In this document: positions 26,160 to 38,540 of the stretch, piece after piece
Numbering within the stretch: position 1 is the first letter of the stretch
How the letters are laid out: each line of letters starts with the position of its first letter
Notes under the pieces: generated by a model
Told to the model about the DNA's origin: nothing
What the model saw: the letters and a program-made list of their open reading frames with translations, nothing else
The model's database searches: none
Made by a program: the position numbers and the translations under genes
DNA from: Magnolia sinica
Taxonomy: Eukaryota > Streptophyta > Magnoliopsida > Magnoliales > Magnoliaceae
DNA: 64,000 nucleotides
Assembly (NCBI RefSeq): GCF_029962835.1
Contig: NC_080591.1
Coordinates: 45,949,501 to 46,013,500, forward strand
Reading direction: 5' to 3'

Positions 26160-27547
26160 ATTCTCTCCTCCCTTGTTGTCTCGTATTTCTACATCAAACT
26201 CTTGGAGTAGAAAGATCTTATCAAGCGAGGCTTAGCATCATTCTTAGAAAGAAGGTACTTCAGCGCCACATGATTAGTATAAATGAAGATCTTGGATGCA
26301 ATCAAGTAAGACCAAATTTGTCCAAAACAAACATTACGACTAAGAGTTCCTTCTCCGTAGTAGAGTAGTTTACCTGGGCAGAATTCAGAGTTCTACTCGC
26401 ATAGTGAATAACGTAGGGCTTCTTCTATTTTCTCTGGCCTAACACTGCCTCAATAGTATAGTCTGCCACATCATACATAATCTCAAAAGGTATGCTCCAG
26501 TCAGGTGGTTGTATGATAGGAGAGGTAGTCAACATGCCCATGTGCTTAAAAAAAGCTCTCTGACATTCTTCACTCTACTCGAATGGGGTATCCTTTTGGA
26601 GAAGATTACATAAAGGACGAGAGAGATGACTAAAGTCCTTTATGAAGCGTCTATAAAATCCAGCGTGTCCTAAGAAGAATCGCACATCATGTATGCTCTT
26701 GGGTGGAGGCAGGTTAGAGATAAGGTCAATTTTAACCTTGTCTACCTCTATTCCCTTAGACAAAATTATGTGTCCAAGAACAATTCCCTTATGAATCATG
26801 AAATGGAACTTCCCCCAATTCAAAATTAAACTCTTTTCCTTACATCACTTCAGCACATTTTTCAGATTGTTCAGACACTCACTGAAGGATGGACCAAAGA
26901 TAGAGAAGTCGTCCATGAAGACCTCTAAATATTGCCCCACATGTCAGAAAAAATACTCAATATGCATCGCTGAAAAGTGGTAGGGGCATTCCATAGTTTG
27001 AATGGCATCCTTTGGTAAGAAAATGTGCCAAATGGACATGTGAACATTGCCTTTTTTTAATCTTCAAGGGTTATCTCTATCTGCTTGTAGCCCGAATATC
27101 CATTAAGGAAGCAATAGTAAGAGTGACCAGCTAGCCTTTCCAAAATTTAATCAATGAAGGGTAAAGGAAAGTGGTCTTTCCTTGTGACGGTATTCAACTT
27201 TCTATAGTTAATGCACATTCCCCAACCAGTAGTAACTCTAGTTGGCACGAGTTCATTGTTGGCATTGGCTACGATGGTGATTCTGGACTTCTTAGGAACC
27301 ACCTGAGTTGGACTCACCCATTGACTGTCGAATATAGGGTATATGATACCCACGTCTAACAACTTAAGTACCTAAGCCTTAACCACTTCTTTCATGTTTG
27401 GATTTAATCGACGTTGTGGTTGTTAGGAGGTTTTCGCATTATCCTCAAGATGAATGTGGTGAATACAAATCAAATCATCAATTCCTTTGAGGTCCGCAAT
27501 CGACCATCCAATGGCTCCTTTATGCTCAATGAGAGTGGAAATAAGTA
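26160..27547 (-). pseudogene. pol: Athila pol, reverse transcriptase and RNase H, broken
   Basis: After the SIRE insertion the polyprotein resumes with a HKGAIGWSIADLKGI block, then GWGMCINYRKLNTVTRKDHF (27362-27147) and the RT active-site box FMDDFS at 26919-26902. A GHIILSKGIEVDKVKID block and FFLGHAGFYRRFIKDFS (26823-26575) follow, then RNase H to about 26160. Function would be copying the element RNA into cDNA and degrading the RNA strand. Several in-frame stops are present (for example near 27140, 26850 and 26400). Confidence 0.85.
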
Positions 27548-27552
27548 TACTC

Positions 27553-29945
27553 TGAAATCGTGGTAATGACCGCTATAGTCAAAGTGGGAATATGTCAAGA
27601 TGTCCTAGAAGGGGGTGAATAGGACTTTTTAAAATTTTATGATGATTTAGAACCTATCAACCCAATTCTGTAGTAATAAGCAAATAACAGGATTTCTTCA
27701 AGGTAACTCTATTGGCTTCCAAGCCAAAATAGAGGATCCAATCATAAGACTATTCAAAACATAAATAAGTTGTATAATATAGTTCATGATGGATGTGACT
27801 GTGTGTGAGATGTGATTCTAATTAGTTTTAGGTAATCATGTAAACATGCATTATGAGAACATTCAAAAAAAATCACACAAGTAGTAAGAGTAAATAATAA
27901 TCTCAAACACAGTCATTTTTATAGTGGTTCGACTACGTGTCTACTCCACTTCTGGCAGACGCACTCAACCATTGAGTGAAATGGATCTCACTAATGAAGG
28001 TTTCAAATCAGGTTTACCTCAAACCAGTATAACCTATACAAGGCTGACTCTAGGACCTACATAAGGTACCTAACATGTCTCCACGAGACACATGTTTATG
28101 CCCCACACAGGAGCAAGGGTCAACACACAGCACCTAGATTTTAGGTCACACAAGCCTAGGATCCACACAAGGAACCTAACAGTTTATGCCCTACACAAGA
28201 GCAAAAGTCAACACACAGCACCTAAGTTTTAGACAACACAGGTCAAGGACCTACACAAAGGACCTAAGTTTATGCTCTCCACAGAGCAAAGGTCAACACA
28301 CAGCACCCCCACGTACTCTCCCATCGAAGGCCTCCTATGAGGATTTGAAAGGGGTGAGAAGCACCTTTGACCCAATCCTACAAAAGGAATGATCAAAAGG
28401 GTCTGTGGACTCTAATGACTTACAGATAAGTAGATGAGCCCCATTAAGCACGTTGATGAAGATCTCCTCCTTTGATGATGAAGAATCTTCAGCTCCTTTG
28501 AACCGCAACACAGATGATGCTCCAATGTAAGGTGACGAGTTGGGTCAAGGTTATGTTACAATCCTACTCTATTAAATGTTTACCTATTTTAGAAACAGAG
28601 TGATTCCAAGCATCTATGCATTCAAGATATACCAATTCAATGATTTGCCATTGGTAGCTAGAGGATCCTTGAATGCGAAAGTTTATTCCCCCAATCCACT
28701 CTATTGAATATTAATGATGAGGGTGGATTAGAGGATAAACTCCCATGAGAGAAAAAAGGCTTAGGGTAAGTAATCTGAATTAAACACTCAAAAGCTCTAT
28801 CTCTTTTCTCTACAAACAACAAAAGGCAAGCTCTCATTAAATAGGCAAAAAGTTCCAACCGAAATAAAATAGTCATATTTTCTACAAAGTTCGATATCAT
28901 CGAGCCGGCTTCGAGCTCATTGAGCGTATACTCTCGATAACATCGATTTGTCGCTCGATGACACGAACTAAATCTATCAAACACTTTTGACCTTTTTGCC
29001 AACTAGTCGAGGATATCGAACATGCTTCGATGTCATCAGATTTCAAACTCCGATTTCATCGATTCATTGTTTGATTCCTCGACATTTGAAAACTTGAGAG
29101 TAGACTTGCCTTTGAACCTTAATAGGTATCGATATGATCAAGTATCCCTCGATATCATCTGAATTTAAATGTTGATGATATCGATACAGTTTCGATTCAT
29201 CGATATTTTCAAGGAATTTTCCTATAAACTTGCTGGACAGTTTGTGTTCTATTTCAATGACATCATCCTGGTCTCGATATGATCGATATTTGGATATCGA
29301 TATCATTGGGTACTCCTCGATACTTGAACGAATTTACCTGAAAGCTTGCTGATCAGATTTGTGTCCTAATTCGATATCATCGAAGGTCCGTCGATATCAT
29401 CGAGGTTTGAATTTCGAGGATATCGAGGCTCTCTTCGAGATATCAAAAATCTCATGATTTTCCTTAACTGTATTCTAGACACAGACTGATCAGTTGTCAA
29501 TTTTATCAAGCCATCCCGATGAACTCGAGATTTGAAAGTCGATGATATCAAACATGCCACCGATTCATCGATAATTCAGTCCAGGATTTTATTGTGGTTG
29601 TTGGACATCTGAAGTCCTCATTTTGATAATATCGAGTGAGTTTCGAGGGCATTGATAATAGTGTTTGATTTTTTCGAACCACTTATCGATAAATCGACAA
29701 AGGAAGAAAACTTAGAGATTCTGATTTTGCAAAATAGTTTTCTCACTTTAAACCTTAAGTTGTTTTATCCATTTTTAGGGGTTTTATTTGCCTGGTGTTT
29801 TGGGACAGAGGATGTGAGGCTAAGATTACCTTGACGAATTCGGGCACACATCCTGTTGAGGCAGACTCTTGAATGATCTTCCTATAGGGCTCACTTATCT
29901 AGCTGACTCAACACTCATGCTAATTGACAAACCAGGGCACTTTCA
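27553..29945 (-). repeat. 3' LTR of the SIRE-type element
   Basis: A near copy of 33581-35974, one base shorter, with the same palindrome-rich block (28890-29700) and the same direct repeats (28080-28330). Differences are mainly C/T and G/A changes with a few short indels. Confidence 0.9.
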
Positions 29946-31129
29946 ATCTCTCCCTTTGTCAATTCGTGACAAAACACCTGAGGTCCTAGAATAGCATCTA
30001 GACCAACACCCTAAATTGTGTGTACATAACTCTTTACACAATTTTACAATGCTATTGCAAGTTTAAGCACACAAGTATGTAGCTGCTCCCCCTGTCTTCA
30101 TGCAACTGCTCCCCCTAACACCTATACCACCATTCATACATTAATACACACAATTTTCTCCGTGGTGGGATTTGTTCTCCCCCTTTTTGTTAATCATTAG
30201 CAAAGGGCAGTATAACAATACTAGTTGACTGAAGTTGTAGCATAAAGATATGAGAGAAACAATAGAGATCCAGATATTACCATACATACCAGATATATTT
30301 CTAAAAATGCCTAATCAGAAAGAGACAGATGTATAATAGATAACAACATCTCTATGTGCATGGAAACCATTTATGCATACCAGGTCAAAGGAGAGCTGTG
30401 AGTTTAATAGATAATAGTTGGATAGCTTTAAATGAAAGAAATCACATACCAACTCTCAATTGTTAAAGAATATGCAGGAGAAGACAATCACAATTTATAC
30501 CAGCATTTCATAGAATTTCATGCATAATTGTGAGCAAAGAGACATGGCAGCAAAGATATATGAATTATCAAACAGCCATCAACAGAAAATATAAAAGCTG
30601 CCCAAGCTTGGCAGTATTTCATCATCCATCCCAAACTAACACAACCAAATATCTAGCCCAACAATGGGCTTACAAAAATACAAGTATTTTCCTCATACGA
30701 TTTATCGATGATGAGTTCGAGGGCAAACCAATCGACCCAACATTTCAGATTCTCAAGAGTTCGTCGATGAGATTGATACGGTTCCGATGATATCGACGAC
30801 TCTCGTTCGATTCAATGATTCACTTATCGAGAAGAAGGATGGGACAAGTTATCTCCAGTTTTCGATAATCTTCCATATATGTATATCTTTAAATATTTTC
30901 ACGTCAGCTTCAGTATATAGTAAAAAATCTTTATAAAAAAGTTGTAATCATCAAACTTATAAACATTAATAATGTTTATGCTCAAAAAGAAGTTCCTAAG
31001 GTATAGAAACCTCTGATATATCATGATAATCATCAAGAATGCATCATTTGCATGTATTCATCCAGACTTAGATGTTATAGCCTGGATATGTTTACCATGC
31101 TCACTTGTTATTAAGCATATGGATCAAAC
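29946..31129 (-). other. SIRE internal 3' region where integrase-RT-RNase H should be
   Basis: ATCTCTCCCTTTGTC at 29946-29960 is the polypurine tract complement next to the 3' LTR. The rest carries no pol domain in any frame. A CGATGATATCGAC-type motif cluster (30700-30800) resembles the LTR palindromes. A deletion of the pol core is inferred. Confidence 0.7.
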
Positions 31130-31731
31130 CTTCCATTTCCTTCAATGACATAACGGTGGTCACTGGTGCGAAGACCCTCCATAACGGATTTTCCTGATAA
31201 GTCAAGGATCTTGCATTTTAGTTTGTCAAAGGTAACCACATGTTGGTTGTCACATATTTAAGAGATGCTTATCAGATTGTGAGTCAATCCTTTTATGCAA
31301 AAAGCATTTTCCTTTTTCAACATCTCTATTCCTTCTATGGTTCCACACCCTACTACTTCAGCAGTGCTTCCATCACCATAAGTGACTATCCCATCGTCAT
31401 GATCTGAATAATTTGAGAGAAGGGATTTGTCACCTGTGACATGTCTTGAGCACCCACAGTCTAGATATCATTTAGTATTATTGCTTATTGAATGATTTGA
31501 GTGAATAATAAGATAATTTTTCTTTTCTTTCACTACCCATTTTGTGATTGGATTTCTTATTATGGTAGTTTTTGCTTCATTAAGGATTTTGGTAGGCATG
31601 TTGGGTAACTGAACCATGTTTCCCTGTTTCATAAATTCGTTTGTTTTTTTATCTAGTTCACCCACCTGATTCAATAGCTCCTTCATTCTCTTGGTCATTC
31701 TGGGTGGAGATGGATGAGTTCCTTTTGCCAT
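31130..31731 (-). pseudogene. pol: SIRE protease and start of GAG-pre-integrase, broken
   Basis: Around 31470-31440 the frame reads YLDCGCSRHVTGDKSLL, matching the copia protease W-x-L-D-S-G-C-S-R-H-M-T-G box. The upstream Trp codon is a TGA stop and the catalytic D-S-G is D-C-G. It continues with YGDGSTAEVVGCGTIEG and CIKGLTHNLISIS, then a stop, and homology to the pre-integrase region fades near 31130. Nothing recognisable as integrase or RT follows before the 3' LTR at 29945. Confidence 0.82.
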
Positions 31732-31818
31732 ATTGTTTAATGGACTCTTGATATTCTGTATTGATTTTTCGGTTTGTCTGTATTTACCAATATGATTCAG
31801 ACTAGAATTAGATTGAGT

Positions 31819-33500
31819 CTACCTAGGAGTAATACATTCAAATTTGAAATGGCCGGAGTCTCCACATGAATGACAGATAGAAGTAGCTTTTGTGTTACTT
31901 CCTGATGCAGATGATTTCTCAAACACTGATGCTGCATTTTTGAATTTTGATTTGAATTTGTCATACCCTAATCCACTCTTGTCTTTTCCAAGTCTTCCCA
32001 TCCCTAAGAGTTTTTCTAATTTTTCACTACTTTGGGAAAATTTATAATTCAGTTCAACAAATTTTCTAGATTTCTCTGCATCAAACATGAGTGTGTGATT
32101 CTCATTCTTCAAATGCACATTTTCTTCTTTCAATAGATCAATCTGTTTAGTCATTTTTGATGATTCAGATTTGAGGGACGATTGATTCATTCCAGCTTAT
32201 CATTTTTAGAATGGTATTGTTGTAGATAATTGATTAGGTGTGTATTGGCTTCTGAAGTTTTATCTAGATCCATTTGTAGCAATTTATTTTTTTTTTCACC
32301 AATCCTAAGTCTTTTAAGGATATTGATGTTATGGATATAAAATTAATTATAGGCATCCTGCAGTTTATCCTTCTCTTCTTCTTCTTTCTCTGTTTCCTCA
32401 TCATCAGATGGAAATGATTCAGTGGCTTGAGGTTCTTTGATTTTCTGAGTTTCTATGGGAATGTTGGAGGCTGTAGAGACCATAAGAATTTTCAGAGATT
32501 TTTGGTCTCCATCACTCTCTAAGTCACTACATTCTTAATTTAACTCTTCAGTATCATCCCATGCAGCTGCCATTGCATTTCCTTTAGTTTTCCTATTTGG
32601 GCATTCAGTGAAAAGATGTCCAAACTTTCAGCAAGTGTAGCACTGTGGTTCTTTGGACTTTTTACCAGATTTACCTGTAAAATGTTTGTTGTCCAACTAT
32701 CTTCCTTCAAATGGTTGACCACGGTTTCTATGGAAGAATTTTCTGAACCGTTGAGCCAACAGAGCTGCTTCCTCATCTTCATTCTCCCTTTCACTTTCAT
32801 CTTCCTCATTTGTAATGTTCTTTGAAGTTTTGAGGACAATATTTTTGAGTTTAGGAGTTTGCTTGAAGTGTAGTTCAAGTGTTTGTAGGGAACCTACGAG
32901 TTCTTCTATTTTCATTTCATCCATGTTTCTACATTATTCAATAGTTGTAACTTTCGAGTTAAATCGTTCCGATAAGGATCTCAGAATTTTCATACAGATT
33001 TTTGGAACCAGAACTTTTTCTCCTAATCGACCCATGGTTGCAGATAATGTTCAGTTTTGTGAAAAAATCCATGAAGGTCTCATGCTCTTCCATTCTGAGA
33101 CTTTCAAACTATGATGTTAGGAGTTGCAGTTTGGATCTTTTCACTGTGCTGGTTCCCTCATGGGTTGTTTCCAATAAGTCCAATGCTTCTTTAGCAGTTC
33201 CACACATACTGATTTGATTGAAGACTTCTTGGGACACAGCACAGTAGATGACATTCATTGGTTTAGCTTCAGAGGTTTGTTTCTCTTTATCGAATGTTGT
33301 CCACATTTCTTTAGATTTTGGTTTGATGGTAGTTGTGCCATTTTCAAGTACTATTTGTTTGGTTGGCAACACATATCCTTTTTCAACAATATCCCAAACA
33401 TTATGATCCAAAGATCTCAGAAAGTAGTGCATCCTAGCCTTCCAGTAAGCATAATTTGATCCATCAAATATAAGAGGTCTAGCTACAAATGAGACCTCTC
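31819..33500 (-). pseudogene. gag: SIRE gag, broken
   Basis: Starting near 33500, the frame reads RPLIFDGSNYAYWKARMHYF, then DHNVWDIVEKGY and NQISMCGTAKEALDLLETTH, the copia UBN2 gag domain. 32924-32697 continues with an acidic linker. A first zinc knuckle near 32645-32600 (CYTC...KFGHLFTEC) has an in-frame TGA. The C-terminal part (32190-31819) is a coiled-coil-like stretch (LKEENVHLKNENHTL) and an intact second knuckle CHSCGDSGHFKFEC. Several stops and shifts (near 33110, 32690 and 32510) prevent a full protein. Confidence 0.85.
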
Positions 33501-33561
33501 ATTTCGCTATATTACCAACTTCAGTCAAGATCACTCTCTAGGCGGTGAAGCCCTTAAGAGA

Positions 33562-33580
33562 GACCTGCTCTGATACCAAT
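33562..33580 (-). promoter_or_regulatory. SIRE primer binding site (initiator tRNA-Met type)
   Basis: The minus strand reads ATTGGTATCAGAGCAGGTC directly after the LTR end. TGGTATCAGAGC is the standard tRNA-iMet complement of Ty1/copia elements. Confidence 0.92.
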
Positions 33581-35974
33581 TGAAATTGTGGTAATGACCA
33601 CTTTAGTCGAAGTAGGAATATGCCAAGATGTCCTAGAGGGGGGTGAATAGGACTTTTTAAAATTTTATGATGATTTAGAACTTATCAACCCTATCCTGTA
33701 GTAATAAGCAAATAGCAGGATTTCTTCAAGGTAACTCTATTGGCTTCCAAGCCAAAATAGAGGTTTCAATCATATTACTATTCAAAACATAAATAAGTTG
33801 TATAACATAGTTCATAATGGATGTTACTGTGTGTGAGATATGATTCTAATTAGTTCTAGGTAATCATGTAAACATGCATTATGAGAACATTCAGAGAAAT
33901 CACACAAACAGTAAGAGTAAATAGCAATCCCAAACACAGTCATTTTTATCGTGGTTCGTCTACGTGTCTACTCCACTTCCGACGGATGCACTCAACCCTT
34001 GAGTATACCGGATCTCACTAACGGAGGTTTTAAATTAGGTTCAAACTAGTACAACCTATACAAGGCTGCCTTTAAGACCTACATAAGGTACTTAACATGT
34101 CTCCACGAGACACAAGTTTATGCCCCACACAAGAGCAAGGGTCAACACACAGCACCTAGATTTTAGGCCACATAGGCTAAGGATCCACACAAGGAACCTA
34201 ACAGTTTATGCCCTACACAAGAGCAAAGTCAACACACAGTACCTAAGTTTTAGACAACACAGGTCAAGGACCTACACAAAGGACCTAAGTTTATGCTCTC
34301 CACAGATCAAGGGTCAACACATAGCACCCCCACATACTCTCCCGTCAGAGGCCTCTTATGAGGACTTGAAAGGGGTGAGAAGCACCTTTGACCCAATCCT
34401 ACAAAAGGAATGATCAAAAGGGTCTCCGAACTCTAATGACTTATATATAAGTAGATGAGCCCCATTAAGCACATTGATGAAGATCTCCTCCTTTGATGAT
34501 GAAGAATCTTTATCTCCCTTGAACCGCAACACAAATGATGCTCCAATGTAAGGCGACGGGTTAGGTCAAGGTTATGTTGGAATCCTACTCTATTAACTGT
34601 TTACCTATTTTAGAAACAGAGTGATTCTAAGTATTTATGCATTTAAGATATCTCAGCTCAATGATTTGCCATTAAGGTGGTAGCTGGAGGATCCTTGAAT
34701 GCGGAAGTTCATTCCCCAATCCACTCCATTGAATATCAATGATGAGGGTGGATTGGAAGATAAACTCACATGAGAGAAAAAAGGCTTAGGGTAGGTAATC
34801 TGAATTAAACACTCAAAAGCTCTATCTCTTTTCTCTACAAACAACCAAAGGAAAGCTCTCATTAAATAGGCAAAAAGTTCCAACGAAAATAAAACAGTTA
34901 TATTTTTTTCAGAGTTCGATATCATCAAGCCGGCATCGATCTCATCGAGCGTATACTCTCAATAACATCAATTTGCCACTCGATGACACGAACTCAATCT
35001 GTCAAACGCTTTTGATCTTTTTGCCAACTGGTCGAGGATATCAAACATGCTTCAATGTCATCAGATTTTGAACTCCGATTTCATCGATTCATTGTTCAAT
35101 TTCTCGACATTTGAAAACTTGAGAGCAGACTTGCCTTTGAACCTTAACAGGTGTTGATATGATCGAGTATCCCTCGATATCATCTGAATTTAAATGTCGA
35201 TGATATCGATGCTAGTTTCGATTCATCGATATTTTCAAGGAATTTTCCTATAAACTTGCTGGACAGTTTGTGTCCTATTTCAATGACATCCTCCTAGTCT
35301 CAATATGATCGATATTTAAATATCGATATCATCGGGTACTCCTCGATACTTGAACAAATTTATTTGAAAGCTTGTTGATCAGATTTGTGTCCCAATTCGA
35401 TATCATTGAAGGTCTGTCGATATCATCGAGGTTTGAATTTCGAGGATATCGAGGCTCTCTTCGAGATATCAAAAATCTCATGATTTTCCTTAACTGTATT
35501 CTAGACACAGACTAATCATTTTTCAATTTTATCAAGTCGTCCCGATGAACTCGAGATTTGAAAGTCGATGATATCAAACATGCCACCGATTCATCGATAA
35601 TTCAGTCCAAGATTTTATTGTGGTTGTTGGACATCTGAAGTCCTCATTTTGATAATATCAAGTGAGTTTCGAGGACATCGATAATTGTGTTCGATTTTTT
35701 TGAACCACTTATCGATAAATCGATAAAGGAAGAAAACTTAGAGATTTTCTTGATTTTACAAAATAGTTTTCTCACCTTAAACCTTAAGTTGTTCTATCCA
35801 TTTTTAGGAGTTTTATATACCTAGTGTTTTGGGACAGAGGATGTGAGGCTAAGTTTACCTTGACGAATTCAGGCACACATCTTTTTGAGGCAGACACTTG
35901 AATGATCTTCCTATGGGGCTCACTTATCTAGCTGACTCAACACTTACGCCAATTGACAAACCAGTGCACTTTCA
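33581..35974 (-). repeat. 5' LTR of the SIRE-type element
   Basis: The minus-strand start at 35974 is TGAAAGTGCACTGGTTTGTC and the end at 33581 is CCACAATTTCA, followed by the PBS. 34915-35720 contains many CGATATCATCGA-like palindromes. 34090-34340 contains direct repeats with CCTACACAA(A)GGACCTA. Open frames in this region come from those repeats. Confidence 0.9.
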
Positions 35975-35979
35975 TACTC

Positions 35980-36720
35980 TCTTGTTCCTTCTCTAGGTGG
36001 GAAGAGATCACCACTGAGTATGTCTCATCTTGATGTAAGTAGACATATTTAAGATCAGCGGGCAAAGGTTTTAGGTCAAGCTTCGGTGCTTTCAGGCTAG
36101 ACGGTAGAGGCACTATATTGGTTTGGGGCAATTTCTCAAATTGTGGCCTCCACCGGTTAACTTCAAGTACCGATGTAGCATCAAGCAAGGCATCCATCTC
36201 CCTAATAATGTCATCATCTAAATAAGGAGAGTGGGCCAAGCATGTCTCTAGAGTGTCAGAGTATAGAGTCAGGAGTCCTCTATCTTCCATGAAAGAATCG
36301 ATCATGTTAATGTCGTAGGTATCGTCATCATCCTCTCACTGTTTGTTTATGTTGAAAAAGATGTTGAACTCCAATGTCATATTTCCAAAAGATAAATTCA
36401 TAATTCCATTCCTATAAGTAATGATGGCATTTAATGTTGCAAGGAATAGGCGATTTTCTTTTGTATGTTTTACCGTCTTCTAGTCGTACATAAATCTTTC
36501 GAAAAATTGGCATATGAAGGTATTTATTTAACGGCATTCAGTAGAGAGATATTGACCTTCACTTGCTTAAGCACCTCTAGAATATCCTGTGAGTTAGCTA
36601 GAGGTTTTGGTGCAATCAAGCATTGAGGGAATAGCGTAATTGGTTTACTTTGAGGTTCCAATTCTAACCTATGTGGAGCATTTAGGTCTATCATTCTCAT
36701 CTATTTCCGAGTCCTTGGAC
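35980..36720 (-). pseudogene. pol: Athila pol, protease-to-RT linker, broken
   Basis: The longest open stretch (36305-35980) contains LPSSLKAPKLDLKPLPADLK and YVYLHQDETYSVVIS, the conserved lead-in to Ty3/gypsy reverse transcriptase. Upstream (36720-36306) the frame is broken and the protease active site could not be read. The frame stops at the SIRE insertion and resumes at 27547 on its other side. Confidence 0.75.
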
Positions 36721-37201
36721 TTTTCAGTCCTTATCGAAATAGATTTTTCCATTGTCCTCCCACTCCTAAGAGTGGTGATAGACTTAGCTTCCTCCATCTA
36801 ATTTGAAGAGCTTGAGTCACTTATTTCATTTTGTGGTTTTTGATTGGGGAGGCGTTAGGCTAGAAGCATCCCTTTCTCCCAATTTTCTAGGTGTAACTCA
36901 ATCTTTTGAATTGATGATCCAAACATTCTCATTGTTGTTTTAAGATCCTGAAATGCTTGCACCATATTTTGGTTGAATAACTCTTGGTTTTGCATGAACT
37001 TTTGAACCATATCCTCTTGAGGTTTCGTTTAATTCAGAAATTGGTTAAGGATTCCTTAAGGAGTAGCAGTTTATCCATTCCTCCAACTGAAATTTAGATG
37101 GTTCCTCCAACTTAAGTTATATATATTTAAGGTGGGTCCACTGAAAGGTCTTTGTTAGTTGTTTATGGCATTTGATTGCTCATTCAATATCTCTTGAAAA
37201 G

Positions 37202-38254
37202 TAGGAATTGTTGGGCAATTCTCAGTTGTATGTATGTTACAAGCACAAATACCACAAATAACTTCCACAACCTTGTCGGGTTCTACCTTCTTAAGTTTCA
37301 TGGCCTCGACTTTTCTTGTGAGTTTGGTCATTCTTACATTTATATCATCTTCCTCTTTTAATCCATAAATTCCTCCTCTTTTCTTTGATTGAGTAAGCTT
37401 ATAAGTGGTGGTTTTTGAGGAGGTATCCCATGATTGGGCATTTTCAGCAAGTTGGCATTTTCAGCAAGTTTATCAAAATAATCCCATGCATCATTAACTT
37501 CCTTGTTCATGAATTCCCCATTACACATCATCTCCACAAATTGGCGCATCGGTGAGGTCAATCCCTCATAGAAAAAGCTTGTTATACGCCATATTTTGTA
37601 GCTATGTTATGAACATGAATTTATAAGATCCTTAAATCGCTCTCAACATTAGAAGAAGGTCTCATCCTCTTTTTTTACAAAATTCATGATTGCTTTCCTT
37701 AAGGTATTTGTTTTATGATAGGGGAAGAACTTTTTAAGGAACTCCCTTGTCATCTTAGCCCATGTGCCAATGAACCTTGGTCTTAAGGAATGTAACCATG
37801 ACTTGTCCTTTTCTTCCAAACAGAAAGGAAACAATTTCAACCTAACTGTGTCCTTAGACATGCTCATGAAGTGTAATATAGATATTATTTCATCAAACTC
37901 TTTCATATGCAAGTATGGACTTTCATATTCCAATCCATGAAACTTAGGGAGGAGTTGAGTTATCCCTGGTTTAATATCCACAGTTTCTTCATTCAATGGG
38001 AATATCATGCAGGAAGGTGTGCTCACCCTTGCCAGTTGTAAATAATCTCATAGAGTACAAGGCAGGGGTGCATTATGCACCTTATTTTCATCTTGAACTT
38101 CCTCAACATGTGGTTGAGGTTGATTTGCAGCCATCAATTCTACTAACTCAGAGGGTCTCAAGTGATGTCTAATCTGGTAATGGATAGGCAACCCTTCGAC
38201 TAATCCTCCTTCACTTAAGAGACATCGAGTGCTATCACAAACCCACTTGGGCAT
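37202..38254 (-). pseudogene. gag: Athila gag (capsid and nucleocapsid), broken
   Basis: The gag of Athila-type elements forms the cytoplasmic particle. The frame runs from 38254 through 38026-37649 (with the PKFHGLEYESPYLHMKEFDE and KLFPFCLEEKDKSWLHSLRP signatures of the Retrotrans_gag domain) and 37561-37358 (MRQFVEMMCNGEF). It ends in a zinc knuckle CGICACNIHTTENC at 37256-37215, matching C-X2-C-X4-H-X4-C. Stops and frameshifts separate these blocks (near 38040, 37640-37565 and 37357), so no continuous protein can be made. Domain order and spacing fit an otherwise complete gag. Confidence 0.85.
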
Positions 38255-38516
38255 GAAACACTCGTAACTTCAAGTAACTAAACAACTAAACCTAAAAAGA
38301 AAAACTAGAAAAAATAAAACAAATAAGAGATCTAAAAAAGGTAAGAGAGAGGGTTGGAACAAATTTACCAAATAAGAATTACTATGTTAGGATCCTACAA
38401 AACAGAAAACAGTGTTAATTAAAAACAGAAAATCTTAACTTAAAAACAAAGCAGAAAAAAACATTAATCTTAACTTAATTCTAAAACTAATTAATCTCAT
38501 AAAAATGCAGCTGTAG

Positions 38517-38534
38517 TCCTTAGCAACGGCGCCA
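38517..38534 (-). promoter_or_regulatory. Primer binding site, tRNA-Asp type
   Basis: The plus strand reads TCCTTAGCAACGGCGCCA, close to a tRNA-Asp 3' end (TCCCCGGCAACGGCGCCA as I recall it), with three C-to-T or G-to-A differences. It sits a few bases inside the 5' LTR, where minus-strand cDNA priming occurs. The changes fit deamination of methylated DNA. Confidence 0.8.
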
Positions 38535-38540
38535 AAAACT

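Larger units (their letters stand above)
27553..35974 (-). mobile_element. SIRE-type Ty1/copia element with both LTRs and an internal deletion
   Basis: It is flanked by perfect TACTC duplications (27548-27552, 35975-35979) within Athila pol. The LTRs are 27553-29945 (2393 bp) and 33581-35974 (2394 bp), almost equal in length and closely similar. The internal region is only 3.6 kb and contains gag and the protease start; no integrase, reverse transcriptase or RNase H can be found. It would have depended on proteins from a full-length relative. Similar LTRs suggest it is younger than its Athila host. Confidence 0.9.

Noticed and set aside
28186-28392. Small secreted or basic protein in the SIRE LTR (also 34120-34413)
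   Set aside because: Both frames run over direct repeats within the two LTR copies and are not conserved in length.
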